Shown: positions 25,066 through 34,003, numbered from the stretch's first letter. The stretch is 64,000 nt of DNA from JBCCFW01 sp039029535 (GCA_039029535.1 JBCCFW010000002.1:67970-131969); one strand, 5' to 3'. A program made the numbers and translations. The notes: generated from the letters alone by a model not told the origin.

Positions 25066-28000
25066 TCACAGGCCCTTGAACGCCTGGAGCACGTGGAGGT
25101 TGGCTCGGACCGACTCTCCGTAGCCGAGCACGTTGCCCTTCGGAGTGCTGTACTCGAGGAAGAGGTTGTCGTCGGTCGAGACGAGCGCTCCCAGCGGCGC
25201 GGCGTCCTCGGCGACCTGGAGGAAGGTGTCGACTCCCGTGGGGCTCAGCAGTCGGGCCTCGAGCAGCTCGTCGGGCTTCCCGTGCAGTCGTTCGAGAAGC
25301 TCGAGCAGCTCGTCGCCCCCGGTGGCCAGCCGGCGTGGGTCCGGCTCGCTGCAATCGCGGCACGCGACGATCATCCCCTGACCGCCGAAGCCGTAGAGCC
25401 AGACCTTCGGGAACACGGCGCGGACGCTGGCCAGGGCGGTGACCACGTCTTGCTGGGTGAGGTGATGGAGCTGCAGCCACTGCTGCAAGACGCCCTTCTC
25501 CGTCAGCTTCGAGTCGACGAGCTCGTAGAACTCGCGGTTGTAGAGCGAGCCCGCCCCCGCGAACCAGATCGAGGTCAGCTCGATGGTGACCAGGTCGTAC
25601 TGATGCTCGCTCACCAGGAGCAGGTTGCGACCATCGGCCACGCGCGCGATCACGCCGGGGCGGTCCAGCACCTCTCCGTTGACGTGGCCGAAGTGCTCGT
25701 GGGCGAGGTCGAGGATGTCCCGTGAGAGCTCGGCGATCTCCGTCGTCTGGAAGCCGGCGGTCTGCACGATGCGAGCCGTCACGCCCGTGCCGAAGCCGAT
25801 GACCAGCGCCCGCTCGCGACCCTCGGCATGCACCAGCGGCAGGACGGCGAAGCCGACCTGCGCCGCCATCTCGTTGCTGTCGTCGCCCTGGAACTTGCCG
25901 TTGGTCCACAGGGTGTGCCGTGGCGTCCCGTCCGCGGTGGTCGTTCTCGTCACCGTCGTCAGGCCACCGTCGAGGCTCTCGGCATGGTCGATGACCGGAA
26001 GACGTCGTGGTGCGTTGAAGTAGACGTTGGTGCCGGAGGCCAGCCCGCTGAGGTCGAAGGTCCTCCACTGCGCTGGCGCGAGGAGCAGGGCCAGCACGAC
26101 CACGGTCACGCCAATGGGAAGCCGTGGGACGTCGTCGAGCCGCGCGAGCACCACCAGCGCGACGACCAGCGCGACCCCTGCGAGCAGCAGCAGGCTCGGC
26201 AAGGAGCCCAGCGTGTTCAGGAGAACGAAGCCACCGAGGAAGGCACCGAGGATGTTGCCCACGGTGTTCAGCCCGGCCGCCAGCCCCAGGGCGCGCAGCT
26301 TCGAGCCCGGCCAGCCTCGGCCGACGCAAGCCATGGCCATCGGATAGGCCGCGCCGATGCACGCCGCCGGTGGGAGCAAGGCCGCGCAGCACGCGAGGAA
26401 GCGCACGAGCTCGCGCTCACCGAAGCCGGTCATCAGGGGATGGCCGGCGAAGCTTCCGAAGTAGTCGGGGATGCCGTCCCAGAGATGCACGCCGAGGAGC
26501 ACCGTCAGCGCGAGACCGAGCTCGGCCAGGAGGAGACCGCGCAAGGGGCCCACCGCCGCCAGGAGACGACGTCCACCAGACGCTCCCAGGCCGAGCCCGA
26601 CCATGAAGCAGCTCAACATGAGGCCGAAGGCGTGGACGCTCGTGCCGACCACCACGGCCAGCAGGTGGATGGCGACGACCTCGAGCGCCAGGCTCACGAC
26701 GCCGCCCAGACCGAGGATGAGCAGTCCGAGCCGACCGAGCGCGGGATCGGCGGTCTCGACGTCGTCGGCAGTCTCGGGCTCGTCCGAAGCGTCGCTCTCG
26801 GCCGACTCGACCGACGTCCCTTGCGCCAGTCGGTAGGCGAGGATGGCCGCCAGCAGGTTGAGCACCACCGCCAGCCAGGTCGCGTCACGCACGCCGAGAG
26901 CGGGCAGCAGGAAGTAGCCGGTGGCGAAGGCCCCCGTGGCGGCGCCCAGGGTGTTGGCCGCATACAACAGGCCGACCACCGGCCCGAGCCCGCCGCTCGC
27001 CGTGTCGCGTGACAGCAGCTCCGCGCTCATGAGAGGGAGCGTCATCCCCATGAGCACGGTGGGAGGGAGGAGGACGAGACAGCCGAGCAGCACTTGCAGC
27101 GCCACGGTCCAGCCGCTGCCCGGCTCAGCACCCGAGGCGAGCTGCACGTAAAGCAGTCGCACGAGGCCCATGACCAGCGGTGAGAGCAGGCACCAGGCGG
27201 CGATCAGGCCTTCGCAGCCGGCGTAGGCGAGCAGGCCCGAGAGCGGACGTCGTGCGGCCAGTCGGCCACCGAGCCAGGAGCCGAGGGCGATCCCGCCCAT
27301 GTAGGTCGCGAGCACCGTGGTCGACGCGGTCGCCGAGCTGCCGAAGAGCGTCGCCAATGACTTGCCGAAGACGACCTCGTAGACCAGCGCCGCGAAGCCC
27401 GACAGGAAGAACAGCAGAGCCGGCACGAGCGCGCGGTGCCAGCGGCTCGGCTCGGTCGGGTCGGTGCTCGAGTCCGCTTCGTCTTCGTCGCCCTTCCAGT
27501 CGCCTCGCTGAAGCAGCACGACGACGACCGCGGCCAGAGCCAGGGCGATCAGCCAACGCCACTGCGTCCACGACGCAGGGACGAGCACGCCGCTGGCCAG
27601 CGTGAGCCGCCACCCGAGCAGGAGCCCGACGGCGAGCAGCCGGGAGCGCCAGGTCGGCCAGGGCGCCGCGAGGGGGCCCGTTGCGAAGGAGCACCCGAGC
27701 CAGGCCAGCGGGAGCGCGCCGAGCAGACCCGTCGCCCAGGTGGCCCCTGCGAGCAACGAGCCGAGGGCCACCAGCGCGACGCCTGACCAAGCCAGGTAAC
27801 GCTGGAGGAGAGACGTCCGCGGGACCGTGAACGAGACGAGCAGCGCCCACGCGAAGGGGACCGACAGCAGCGCGCAGCGAGACAGCAGGGGAGGCAGGCG
27901 GTCAGGCCAGCCGCCCGCCTGTCCGATCACGCCGAGGGGACCGACCGCCGGCGTCACGAGCAGCAGCAGCAGGCCGGCGCCGCCGACCCAGAGCGCTGCG

Positions 28001-28521
28001 GGGAGCAGCGCGAAGCCCGGCGCTGGCTCGTCGCGACGACGCTCGCGCAGCACCAGGAGCCCGAGCAGCAGTACCCAGCCCAGCAGCTCGAGCCCGCTGG
28101 CGGCGAGGGAGCCGTGGCCCTGCTGCGCGAGACGCTGACTCGGCGAGCCGACGGCCGACTCGAGAGCCGCCACCATGGGGTCGAGCGTGACCGGTCGCAG
28201 GGCGGCGGTGAGGTGACCTGCCCAGCTCGCCAGCAACACCAGCGCGACCGGAGCGAGAAGGAGTTCGAGTCGCCTGCGCCCAGCCCAGGCGAGCCCCAGA
28301 GTCACGAGCAGGGCGAGGAGGAGCCGTGGGTCGACGGCGATGAGCCGGTCGAGGAAGAGACGGAGGGGGCCGGGTGCGACGCCAGTGAGGGCGAGGAGCT
28401 CGGCCAGCACGAGAGCACCGACCAGCAGGCCCGAGCACGGCGTCCAGGCGACGATCCGGGCGGGGAGCGTCTCCGCCTGGCGCGCGCTGGTGGGTTCGGG
28501 ACCGGGCGTCGACTCGCTCAC
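25066..28521 (-). CDS. large membrane protein with C-terminal spermidine-synthase-like domain
   Basis: 1151 aa from GTG 28521 (frame open to 28593, which would nearly abut the divergent start). About 20 hydrophobic segments: an N-terminal membrane block, a charged linker (EDEADSSTDPTEPS), then an MFS-like block starting LFFLSGFAALVYEVVFGKSLATLFGSS, the hallmark of fused membrane/spermidine-synthase proteins. The C-terminal domain (about 850-1150) has LWTNGKFQGDDSNEMAAQ, the SAM-type loop ALVIGFGTGVTA, YDLVTIELTSIW and GSLYNREFYELVDSKL. Soluble homologues transfer aminopropyl groups; in these fusions activity is rarely shown. Probably inner-membrane. Convergent with the YigZ-like gene, with only 15 bp between them. 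Confidence 0.85.
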   Translation of the reverse strand: MSESTPGPEPTSARQAETLPARIVAWTPCSGLLVGALVLAELLALTGVAPGPLRLFLDRLIAVDPRLLLALLVTLGLAWAGRRRLELLLAPVALVLLASWAGHLTAALRPVTLDPMVAALESAVGSPSQRLAQQGHGSLAASGLELLGWVLLLGLLVLRERRRDEPAPGFALLPAALWVGGAGLLLLLVTPAVGPLGVIGQAGGWPDRLPPLLSRCALLSVPFAWALLVSFTVPRTSLLQRYLAWSGVALVALGSLLAGATWATGLLGALPLAWLGCSFATGPLAAPWPTWRSRLLAVGLLLGWRLTLASGVLVPASWTQWRWLIALALAAVVVVLLQRGDWKGDEDEADSSTDPTEPSRWHRALVPALLFFLSGFAALVYEVVFGKSLATLFGSSATASTTVLATYMGGIALGSWLGGRLAARRPLSGLLAYAGCEGLIAAWCLLSPLVMGLVRLLYVQLASGAEPGSGWTVALQVLLGCLVLLPPTVLMGMTLPLMSAELLSRDTASGGLGPVVGLLYAANTLGAATGAFATGYFLLPALGVRDATWLAVVLNLLAAILAYRLAQGTSVESAESDASDEPETADDVETADPALGRLGLLILGLGGVVSLALEVVAIHLLAVVVGTSVHAFGLMLSCFMVGLGLGASGGRRLLAAVGPLRGLLLAELGLALTVLLGVHLWDGIPDYFGSFAGHPLMTGFGERELVRFLACCAALLPPAACIGAAYPMAMACVGRGWPGSKLRALGLAAGLNTVGNILGAFLGGFVLLNTLGSLPSLLLLAGVALVVALVVLARLDDVPRLPIGVTVVVLALLLAPAQWRTFDLSGLASGTNVYFNAPRRLPVIDHAESLDGGLTTVTRTTTADGTPRHTLWTNGKFQGDDSNEMAAQVGFAVLPLVHAEGRERALVIGFGTGVTARIVQTAGFQTTEIAELSRDILDLAHEHFGHVNGEVLDRPGVIARVADGRNLLLVSEHQYDLVTIELTSIWFAGAGSLYNREFYELVDSKLTEKGVLQQWLQLHHLTQQDVVTALASVRAVFPKVWLYGFGGQGMIVACRDCSEPDPRRLATGGDELLELLERLHGKPDELLEARLLSPTGVDTFLQVAEDAAPLGALVSTDDNLFLEYSTPKGNVLGYGESVRANLHVLQAFKGL

Positions 28522-28602
28522 CCCGGCATCATGCCCCTCGCGTCGATCCGGTGGCAACGCGGCGCCTGGTCCCACCGAGTGCGCTCGTGCCATGCTCGAC
28601 TC

Positions 28603-30444
28603 ATGACGGACGTGTCCGAGCAGCCAGCCCCCGCGTCCGTCCCGGCCGGTCCCTCCCTGTCACCCTGGTGGTGCTTCCTCCTGCTGGCTCAGGTGATCGT
28701 CGTCGGGTGGGCGGCTCGTGACGTCACCACGCCGCTCGACCTCCGCGACGGGATCGCGGCCCTGCTCGTCCCGCTCGGGCTCACGGTGCTGCTGGCCGCC
28801 GCCGAGGCCGGACGCTTGCCGGGTGCGGCACGCTTCGCGCTCGGGCTGCTGGGGACCGCCTTCACCTGCCTCCTCTTCTTCGACGCGACCTGCCTGGTCC
28901 TCACCTCCACTCACTTCGACCAGGCGCTGGCCATGGCGAGTCTCTCCGGTGACACCCTCGCCATGCTTGACGAGGCGGGCTTCTCCACTGGCGTGCTGCT
29001 CGTGCAGGCCGTCGTGGTCGTCGTCGCGCTGCTGGTCGGTGGCCTGGCGACGCTCCGCCTGCCACGGCTGCGGCTTCCGACGACGGGACGCTCGGTGCTC
29101 GGCCTGGTCGGGCTCGGCCTGCTGCTGACCTTCGCGATCGAGCAGGTCGTGTCGTCCAGCACGACCCTGCATCGTCGGTCGGCTGCGCTGCCGCTGTACC
29201 CGAGCCTGCGGGCAGCCGGCTCGATCATTCACGAGCTGGACGTCGCGCCGCCGCTCTCGATCGCTGCCCGGCAGGAGGCCTTGAGCGGCCTGGCGTCGGC
29301 TGCCCGTCCCGACGATGTCGTGTTCCTCCTGCTCGAGAGCTTTCGAGAGGATCTCGTCACCCCCGAGATCACGCCGAACCTGGCGCGGCTGATGGGGGAG
29401 TCGCTGCGCTGCACCGACGCGGTGGCCGAGGCGACCTACACGCCGCTCGCGTGGAACACCCTGCTCCTCGACCGACCGTCCTACCTGTTGGCACACGACC
29501 TGGCCAAGGCCGAAGAGGACCCCCTGGGCGCCTGGCCGCTGGAGGTGCTCGCGGCGTCCGGCTACCGCGTGAAGGTGGCCCTGTCCACGCACTTCGCCTG
29601 GTTCGACTTCGAGCGACGGCTACTCGGCACGGGCGACGCCATCTCCGAGCATCACCTGTCGTTCACCGGTGACGAGCGGGACACGCCCGAGGCCGATCGC
29701 CTGGCCACCGACTCCCTCGTGCGCTGGATCGAGGAGTCGGGCGAGGCCACGTCACCGCTGTTCGCGCTCCTCCAGCTCGATGGCACGCACTGGCCGTACT
29801 ACTCCGATCGCAACCCGGCGACCCAGCTCGACAGCGCCGGGGCGATGAACCCCCTGGCGCTGCGCAAGCCCGGGGCCTTGGCGGATCTCAGGCGGCGCTA
29901 CCTCGAGTCGGCCCGCGACGTCGATGCTCAGGTCGGCCGCGTGCTCGCGGCCATCGAGGCTTCGAAGCGAGCGGATCGCACGGCGGTGGTCGTCGTCTCC
30001 GATCACGGCGAGGGCTTCGCGCCCGGCAAGCTCGGTCATCTCTTGCTCCATCGACACACCAAGCGAGTGCCGCTCGCGTTCCGGTTCCCCGGTCGCGAGC
30101 CGGGGACGATCGGCGGCATCGCCACGCACCGCGACGTCTTCCCGACCCTGTTCGACCACCTGGGGATCGACGGCCTGCCGCCCGGGCACCTCCTCGGTCG
30201 TTCGGTCCTGCCGCCGCGGCCGCCGGGGCGGGCGGGGCTGACCTTCCAGGCGACGCTGGGAGCGGCCGAGCTCACGCTCCCGCTGTGCAGCGTGCAGCTC
30301 GACGTGCGCTTCGCGGGGGAGAAGGCGAGCTTCACGCCGACGGGGATCCTCGATCCGAACGAGGTGAGGGTCGAGGACTGGGAGGACCGGCTGGAGAGCC
30401 TGCCGTGGCGAGCCGAGATCGAGCGGATCGTCGGTCGTCGGTGA
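28603..30444 (+). CDS. membrane-anchored sulfatase/LTA-synthase-like (AKP superfamily) protein
   Basis: 613 aa. Five hydrophobic segments lie in the first 190 residues (WWCFLLLAQVIVVGWAA, IAALLVPLGLTVLLAAAE, LLGTAFTCLLFFDATCLVL, VLLVQAVVVVVALLVGGLA, VLGLVGLGLLLTFAI). An extracytoplasmic catalytic domain follows: DVVFLLLESFREDLVTPEITPNL, a candidate nucleophile region EATYTPLAWNTLLL, DAQVGRVL, AVVVVSDHGEGFAPGKLGHL and HRDVFPTLFDHLGI. The SDHGE motif and layout match LtaS/phosphoethanolamine-transferase-like enzymes of the alkaline-phosphatase superfamily. Start ATG 28603; upstream open frame to 28114 overlaps the divergent gene and is not credible. Substrate unknown. Confidence 0.83.
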   Translation: MTDVSEQPAPASVPAGPSLSPWWCFLLLAQVIVVGWAARDVTTPLDLRDGIAALLVPLGLTVLLAAAEAGRLPGAARFALGLLGTAFTCLLFFDATCLVLTSTHFDQALAMASLSGDTLAMLDEAGFSTGVLLVQAVVVVVALLVGGLATLRLPRLRLPTTGRSVLGLVGLGLLLTFAIEQVVSSSTTLHRRSAALPLYPSLRAAGSIIHELDVAPPLSIAARQEALSGLASAARPDDVVFLLLESFREDLVTPEITPNLARLMGESLRCTDAVAEATYTPLAWNTLLLDRPSYLLAHDLAKAEEDPLGAWPLEVLAASGYRVKVALSTHFAWFDFERRLLGTGDAISEHHLSFTGDERDTPEADRLATDSLVRWIEESGEATSPLFALLQLDGTHWPYYSDRNPATQLDSAGAMNPLALRKPGALADLRRRYLESARDVDAQVGRVLAAIEASKRADRTAVVVVSDHGEGFAPGKLGHLLLHRHTKRVPLAFRFPGREPGTIGGIATHRDVFPTLFDHLGIDGLPPGHLLGRSVLPPRPPGRAGLTFQATLGAAELTLPLCSVQLDVRFAGEKASFTPTGILDPNEVRVEDWEDRLESLPWRAEIERIVGRR

Positions 30445-30448
30445 CGTG

Positions 30449-31165
30449 TCAGCCGCAGGCAGGTCTCAGCTTGTCCGGATGGGCGTGCCGGTGCACGCCG
30501 ACGACTGAGACGACCATCAAGAACAGGAACGCGATGGTGACGAGGGTCGTGGGAGTGGTCTCGCCGATCTCCGAGCCGCCGAGACTGAGCAGCGAGGGAG
30601 AGACGAGATCGACCCAAGTCCACATGAAGCAAACGAGGAAGAAGCAGGCTGCGCCTTGCCGGACCACCAGGAGTGGATCGAAGGGCTGCCGGCCCGAGTC
30701 GGCGCCCTGAGCTGCGATGTCCAATGCGTGTCGAGTCGTCAGCCGACCCGTCTGGAATGAGAGCGCGACGACGAGAAGAGTTCCAGCGATGAGGTAGGCG
30801 ACCACCGGCCCGTCGCCGGTCGAGCGTTGCATGAGGAGCCGCGCTTGGAGGTCGAGCGTCGGGATGGCGATGATCCCCAGGGCGACCAGCGGCAGGAGTG
30901 CCCAGGAGCGCCGGGCGGCACCGGGTGAGCGTGCGGGCTGCGGCGGTGCCGGGCGGAGGAGCCCGACGTGGAAGACGAGCGCGCAGACCGGCGCGAGGAC
31001 GGCGTACCAATGACCGACAGTCACGAGGCCGAGAACGGTCCGGAGCGTGCCCGGAAACGAGAACCAACAGAAGGCGAGCACGAGCCAGCCGAGGACCAAG
31101 CGGAGATCCTCCGACAGCCCATCGCGCCGGTCGGTGTTGGGGTGGTGGTCTCGCTCGTCTTCCAT
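30449..31165 (-). CDS. multi-pass membrane protein of unknown function
   Basis: 238 aa from the ATG at 31165, which has GGAGGGAG directly upstream. A short, charged and His-rich N-terminus (MEDERDHHPN) precedes about six membrane segments (LVLGWLVLAFCWFSF, YAVLAPVCALVFHVGLL, WALLPLVALGIIAIPTL, VVAYLIAGTLLVVALSF, GAACFFLVCFMWTWVDLV, LVTIAFLFLMVVSVVGV). It ends HRHAHPDKLRPACG. No family was recognised. Similar in length and layout to the membrane protein at 47799-48521, which also starts with MED and an Arg/His-rich stretch; whether they are homologous was not resolved. Convergent with the sulfatase-like gene (4-bp gap). Confidence 0.7.
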   Translation of the reverse strand: MEDERDHHPNTDRRDGLSEDLRLVLGWLVLAFCWFSFPGTLRTVLGLVTVGHWYAVLAPVCALVFHVGLLRPAPPQPARSPGAARRSWALLPLVALGIIAIPTLDLQARLLMQRSTGDGPVVAYLIAGTLLVVALSFQTGRLTTRHALDIAAQGADSGRQPFDPLLVVRQGAACFFLVCFMWTWVDLVSPSLLSLGGSEIGETTPTTLVTIAFLFLMVVSVVGVHRHAHPDKLRPACG

Positions 31166-31214
31166 GTCTCCCTCCAAGCACCTGGAGTGTAGACCACCGA
31201 CCGCGCGACCGACC

Positions 31215-31742
31215 TCAGCCAGCTCGGTGGTGGTAGACCGCCGGCGGCTTGACCTTCTGCCAGGGCGACCGGTCCCCGCTGGGGAGCTGGCGATAGACCG
31301 GCTCGCTCAACCGCAGGCCGGGGCCTCGTCCCATGAGCGCGGCGTGATTCACGGCCGAGCCGATGATGTCGTAGCGGGCGCGGTCGGTCGGGCCGTACAG
31401 CCCCTCCATCACTGAGCCGCAGTGGACGTTGGCGCCCAGGATGACGTCGAGGTCGTGCTCGTCGGCGAGTGACGAGACCCGACGCTCGAGCTCGATCAGG
31501 GCCTCCGCGGCCGCCGAGCCGTCACGCTCGGGGAAGACGACCAGGCAGCTATCGCCGATGAGCTTCACCACGCGACCGCCCCGGGCTTCGAAGAGCTCGA
31601 AACAGGCGTGGTAGTAGCGGTCGAGGAACCGCGCCATCTCCTCGTCGGAGTGATCGCGGAAGCCGCGGGCGTAGCCGGCCAGGTCGGCGAAGACGATGAC
31701 CAGTCGGGACGAGCGGAGAGCGGGGGAGTCGTGGAACGTCAT
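31215..31742 (-). CDS. class III adenylate/guanylate cyclase catalytic domain, stand-alone
   Basis: 175 aa from the ATG at 31742 (AGGTGA upstream). A single cyclase homology domain: VIVFADLAGYARGF (first metal Asp), VVKLIGDSCLVVFP (Lys and second metal Asp), GANVHCGSVMEGLYG and RARYDIIGSAVNHAALMG. Residues for metal and purine contact are therefore visible. The transition-state Arg normally four residues after the Asn (VNxAAR) is Leu here (N-H-A-A-L). There is no sensor or membrane domain. Known role of the family: cAMP or cGMP synthesis from ATP or GTP. With the Arg missing, activity is uncertain and a pseudo-enzyme or regulatory role is possible. Confidence 0.8.
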   Translation of the reverse strand: MTFHDSPALRSSRLVIVFADLAGYARGFRDHSDEEMARFLDRYYHACFELFEARGGRVVKLIGDSCLVVFPERDGSAAAEALIELERRVSSLADEHDLDVILGANVHCGSVMEGLYGPTDRARYDIIGSAVNHAALMGRGPGLRLSEPVYRQLPSGDRSPWQKVKPPAVYHHRAG

Positions 31743-31857
31743 GACGTTCACCTCGTGAGGTTCGTGCTGCCTGATGGGATGCGGGGGTGACTCCCGCCGG
31801 TCTCGTCAGCGTTCCGTTTCGGACGCACCGGGAGATGCCGTTCGTCAGGCGAGCATG

Positions 31858-32403
31858 TCAGCTCGTCACGAGGTCGTCGTCGGTGAGCTGTCGCCGGTAG
31901 CAGACCTCGTGGAGCGGGAAGCCGGTGAGCTCACGGTTGGTCCGCGCGTCCCCGTCGGTCTTGAAGCCCGTGGCCTCGTAGAGACGGCGGGCCGGCACGT
32001 TGCCGCTCAGCACCCACAGGAAGACCTCGTCACAGCCGGTCGCTCGGAGACGCCCGAACATGGCGACGAGCAGCGAGCTGCCGTGCCCCCGTCGCCAGGA
32101 CTTCGGGGCGACGTTGAGAGCCAGCAGCTCGACGGGCGTGATTCCGTCACGTCCGTCGCCGCGCGTCTCGAAATGACACGAGCCGACCACCTGGCCGCTC
32201 TCCTCGATGACGAGCATCGAGGCTCCGCCGTGGAGGGCCTGCTCACAGCGCTCGCGGGCCGCGTCGAGGTCGAGACCCTCCAGGAAGGCCGGAGGCATCA
32301 GGCCGCGGTAGGCCGCACGCCAGGCGTCCGCCTGGAGCTGCACGAGATCGGCAGCATCTTGCGGCGTGGCGTTCCGGTAGGCCGGTGCTCGTTCCTCCCT
32401 CAC
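31858..32403 (-). CDS. GNAT-family N-acetyltransferase
   Basis: 181 aa. N-terminal YRNATPQDAADLVQLQADAWRAAYRGLMP is the usual GNAT opening. The acetyl-CoA pyrophosphate loop appears as ALNVAPKSWRRGHGSSLL (V-x-P-x-x-x-R-x-G-x-G), followed by DEVFLWVLSGNVPARRLYEATGF, the motif-B region. It transfers acetyl from acetyl-CoA to an amino group; the acceptor cannot be predicted. GTG start with GAGGGAG upstream. A monocistronic-looking gene between the cyclase gene and a promoter-like intergenic stretch. Confidence 0.88.
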   Translation of the reverse strand: MREERAPAYRNATPQDAADLVQLQADAWRAAYRGLMPPAFLEGLDLDAARERCEQALHGGASMLVIEESGQVVGSCHFETRGDGRDGITPVELLALNVAPKSWRRGHGSSLLVAMFGRLRATGCDEVFLWVLSGNVPARRLYEATGFKTDGDARTNRELTGFPLHEVCYRRQLTDDDLVTS

Positions 32404-32635
32404 GGCTCCCTCGGGGCGAGAAGGGCCTCAGCTCATTCTCGCCGGCTCGTCGCCCCTGAGGCGACACGGTGTCCCATTGGAGAAGTCGTGGCGGCGACGA
32501 AGAGGTCGCTAATGACCACTAAACCGGACCGCGAGAGGACCGATTGATCTAGCTTAGACAATCTCTGAAGTGCCGTGCAGGGAAAAGTGATCGCCCGCAC
32601 TCGAAGAGTCAATCTCGGCAGCCTAGCTTGTACTC
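32404..32635. other. intergenic region between divergent genes, AT-richer core
   Basis: No gene seen. The segment 32515-32575 is unusually AT-rich for this window (CTAATGACCACTAAACC, GATTGATCTAGCTTAGACAA) and lies between the divergent GNAT and barrel-thioredoxin genes, where promoters for both would be expected. No confident -35/-10 pair was identified. Confidence 0.4.
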
Positions 32636-32725
32636 GTGAGCATTCCCCGTCGCCGTGGCCTCATCCTTTGCTCCTGTCTTCTTTCTTGGGCGATTGCGTC
32701 CGGAGCGGGAGCCGGCGTCACCTGA
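32636..32725 (+). other. 29-codon signal-peptide-like ORF ending in an in-frame UGA, same frame as the next CDS
   Basis: GTG at 32636 opens a frame reading MSIPRRRGLILCSCLLSWA then IASGAGAGVT, a textbook signal peptide (Arg cluster, hydrophobic core, AxA-type end). It stops at TGA 32723-32725. The same frame then continues ATPSLPVGM into the barrel protein whose first usable ATG is 32750. Without the UGA this would be the export signal of that protein. Confidence 0.65.
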
Positions 32726-32749
32726 GCGACGCCCAGCCTCCCGGTCGGG

Positions 32750-34003
32750 ATGGCGACGGACGGTGCGGGCACCGAGGTGGGACTGCTCGACGTGGAGCTC
32801 AGCTTCACCTACGAAGATGCCAATCGCGCCATCAACGGGTGCTGCCCCACCGAGAACCCGGACCTCGAGCGCACCGTGCAACGCACGACCCAGCTCACGC
32901 TGAGCGGACGACCTCATCGTCGGGTCGGGCTGTCTCTCGTGTTGCCGCACCGCCGCACCTCTGCGCCCAAGACCCCGGGTGGTGACACCGACAAGGCCAT
33001 CTCTCGTCGTTATGGCGGTCTCGGCGACGCGATCCTCATGAGCGACATCAGCCTCCTCGCCCCCGATGCGCCGGCGCGGGTCAGGGGACACGAGCTCGCG
33101 CTCCTCGCCGGTCTCCGCCTGCCGACCGGTGCGTCACGACCCGATCACGAGTGGCGGGCCGCCGACGGTACGTCGACGCCCGTGCGCGACGCCGTCCTCC
33201 AGCCAGGGCACGGCACGCTCGATCCCCTGCTGGGGCTCCGCTGGAGTCGTCGCTTCGGCAAGGTCGGGATGCACGTCGCCGCGATCCATCGCTTCTCCTC
33301 GGGTCGCAACCGCTGGGGCTATCAGTTCGGCGAGGAGACGCAGCTCTCCGTGGGCACGAGCCTGTCGCTGGGGAGTCGGACGACGCTGGGTGTCTCGGCC
33401 GAGGCCCTGCACCTCGCGCACGACGTCGACCACGCCCGCGAGGGACTGCGCGTGAACACGGGCGGAGACTGGGTGCGGCTCTCCACGCAGGTCGACGTCG
33501 CGTTCGCTCGCGGCTTCCGGGTGGGCGCCGGTCTCCTCGTGCCGCTCTATCGACACTCCAACGGCAACGTCCTCGACTCGGACCTCATCGCCAGCCTGTC
33601 GGTCGCCCGTCGCTTCCGCATCGGTCGTGGGGCTCCGAAGTCACGCGGGCCCGGGGCGGCGCAGTCGCAACCGAGCCGTCGGGAGGTCCCGGTCGTCTCG
33701 TCGGGTGAGCGCATCGCTCTCGATGAGCTGGCCGTCCCCGGGCGCACGACGCTCGTGCAGTTCCACGCCGACTGGTGCATGGCCTGCAAGGCAGGAGAGG
33801 AGTGGTTGCAAGACCTCATGCGTCGCAAGCCGAGCCTGGTCGTCAAGCGCATCGACGCCACCGACGAAGGCCCCGTGCTCGAGCAGCACGCCATCGTCGC
33901 GACGCCGACCTTCTTGCTGATCGGCCCCGATGGCACGCAGCTACTGCGCACCGAGGCCGACCTCCCCGCGATCGAGAAGACGCTGCGCCGGCTGGATCGC
34001 TGA
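32750..34003 (+). CDS. outer-membrane-barrel-like protein fused to a C-terminal thioredoxin domain
   Basis: 417 aa from ATG 32750. Residues 1 to about 295 show alternating beta-strand patterning with paired aromatic/hydrophobic ends (VELSFTYEDANRAI, HELALLAGLRLPTGAS, GKVGMHVAAIHRFSSG, ETQLSVGTSLSLGSR, FRVGAGLLVPLYRHSNG), as in transporter-like outer-membrane barrels. Residues about 310-417 form a thioredoxin fold: TTLVQFHADWCMACK (WCMAC at 342-346), VVKRIDATDEG and ATPTFLLIGPDG, with the cis-Pro in place, similar to the DsbD C-terminal domain. The barrel half needs export, yet the only signal-like sequence is upstream and cut off by an in-frame UGA. It may be expressed by readthrough, be a recent nonsense allele, or reflect a base error. 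Confidence 0.7.
   Translation: MATDGAGTEVGLLDVELSFTYEDANRAINGCCPTENPDLERTVQRTTQLTLSGRPHRRVGLSLVLPHRRTSAPKTPGGDTDKAISRRYGGLGDAILMSDISLLAPDAPARVRGHELALLAGLRLPTGASRPDHEWRAADGTSTPVRDAVLQPGHGTLDPLLGLRWSRRFGKVGMHVAAIHRFSSGRNRWGYQFGEETQLSVGTSLSLGSRTTLGVSAEALHLAHDVDHAREGLRVNTGGDWVRLSTQVDVAFARGFRVGAGLLVPLYRHSNGNVLDSDLIASLSVARRFRIGRGAPKSRGPGAAQSQPSRREVPVVSSGERIALDELAVPGRTTLVQFHADWCMACKAGEEWLQDLMRRKPSLVVKRIDATDEGPVLEQHAIVATPTFLLIGPDGTQLLRTEADLPAIEKTLRRLDR

Noticed and set aside
28114..28602. N-terminal extension of the sulfatase-like protein
   Set aside because: It overlaps the divergent membrane/spermidine-synthase-like gene and has charged low-complexity text; ATG 28603 leads directly into a membrane segment.
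32723..32725. UGA considered as a selenocysteine codon
   Set aside because: It falls at the signal-peptide end, where no redox role is expected; the downstream hairpin is short. A nonsense change or base error is simpler.
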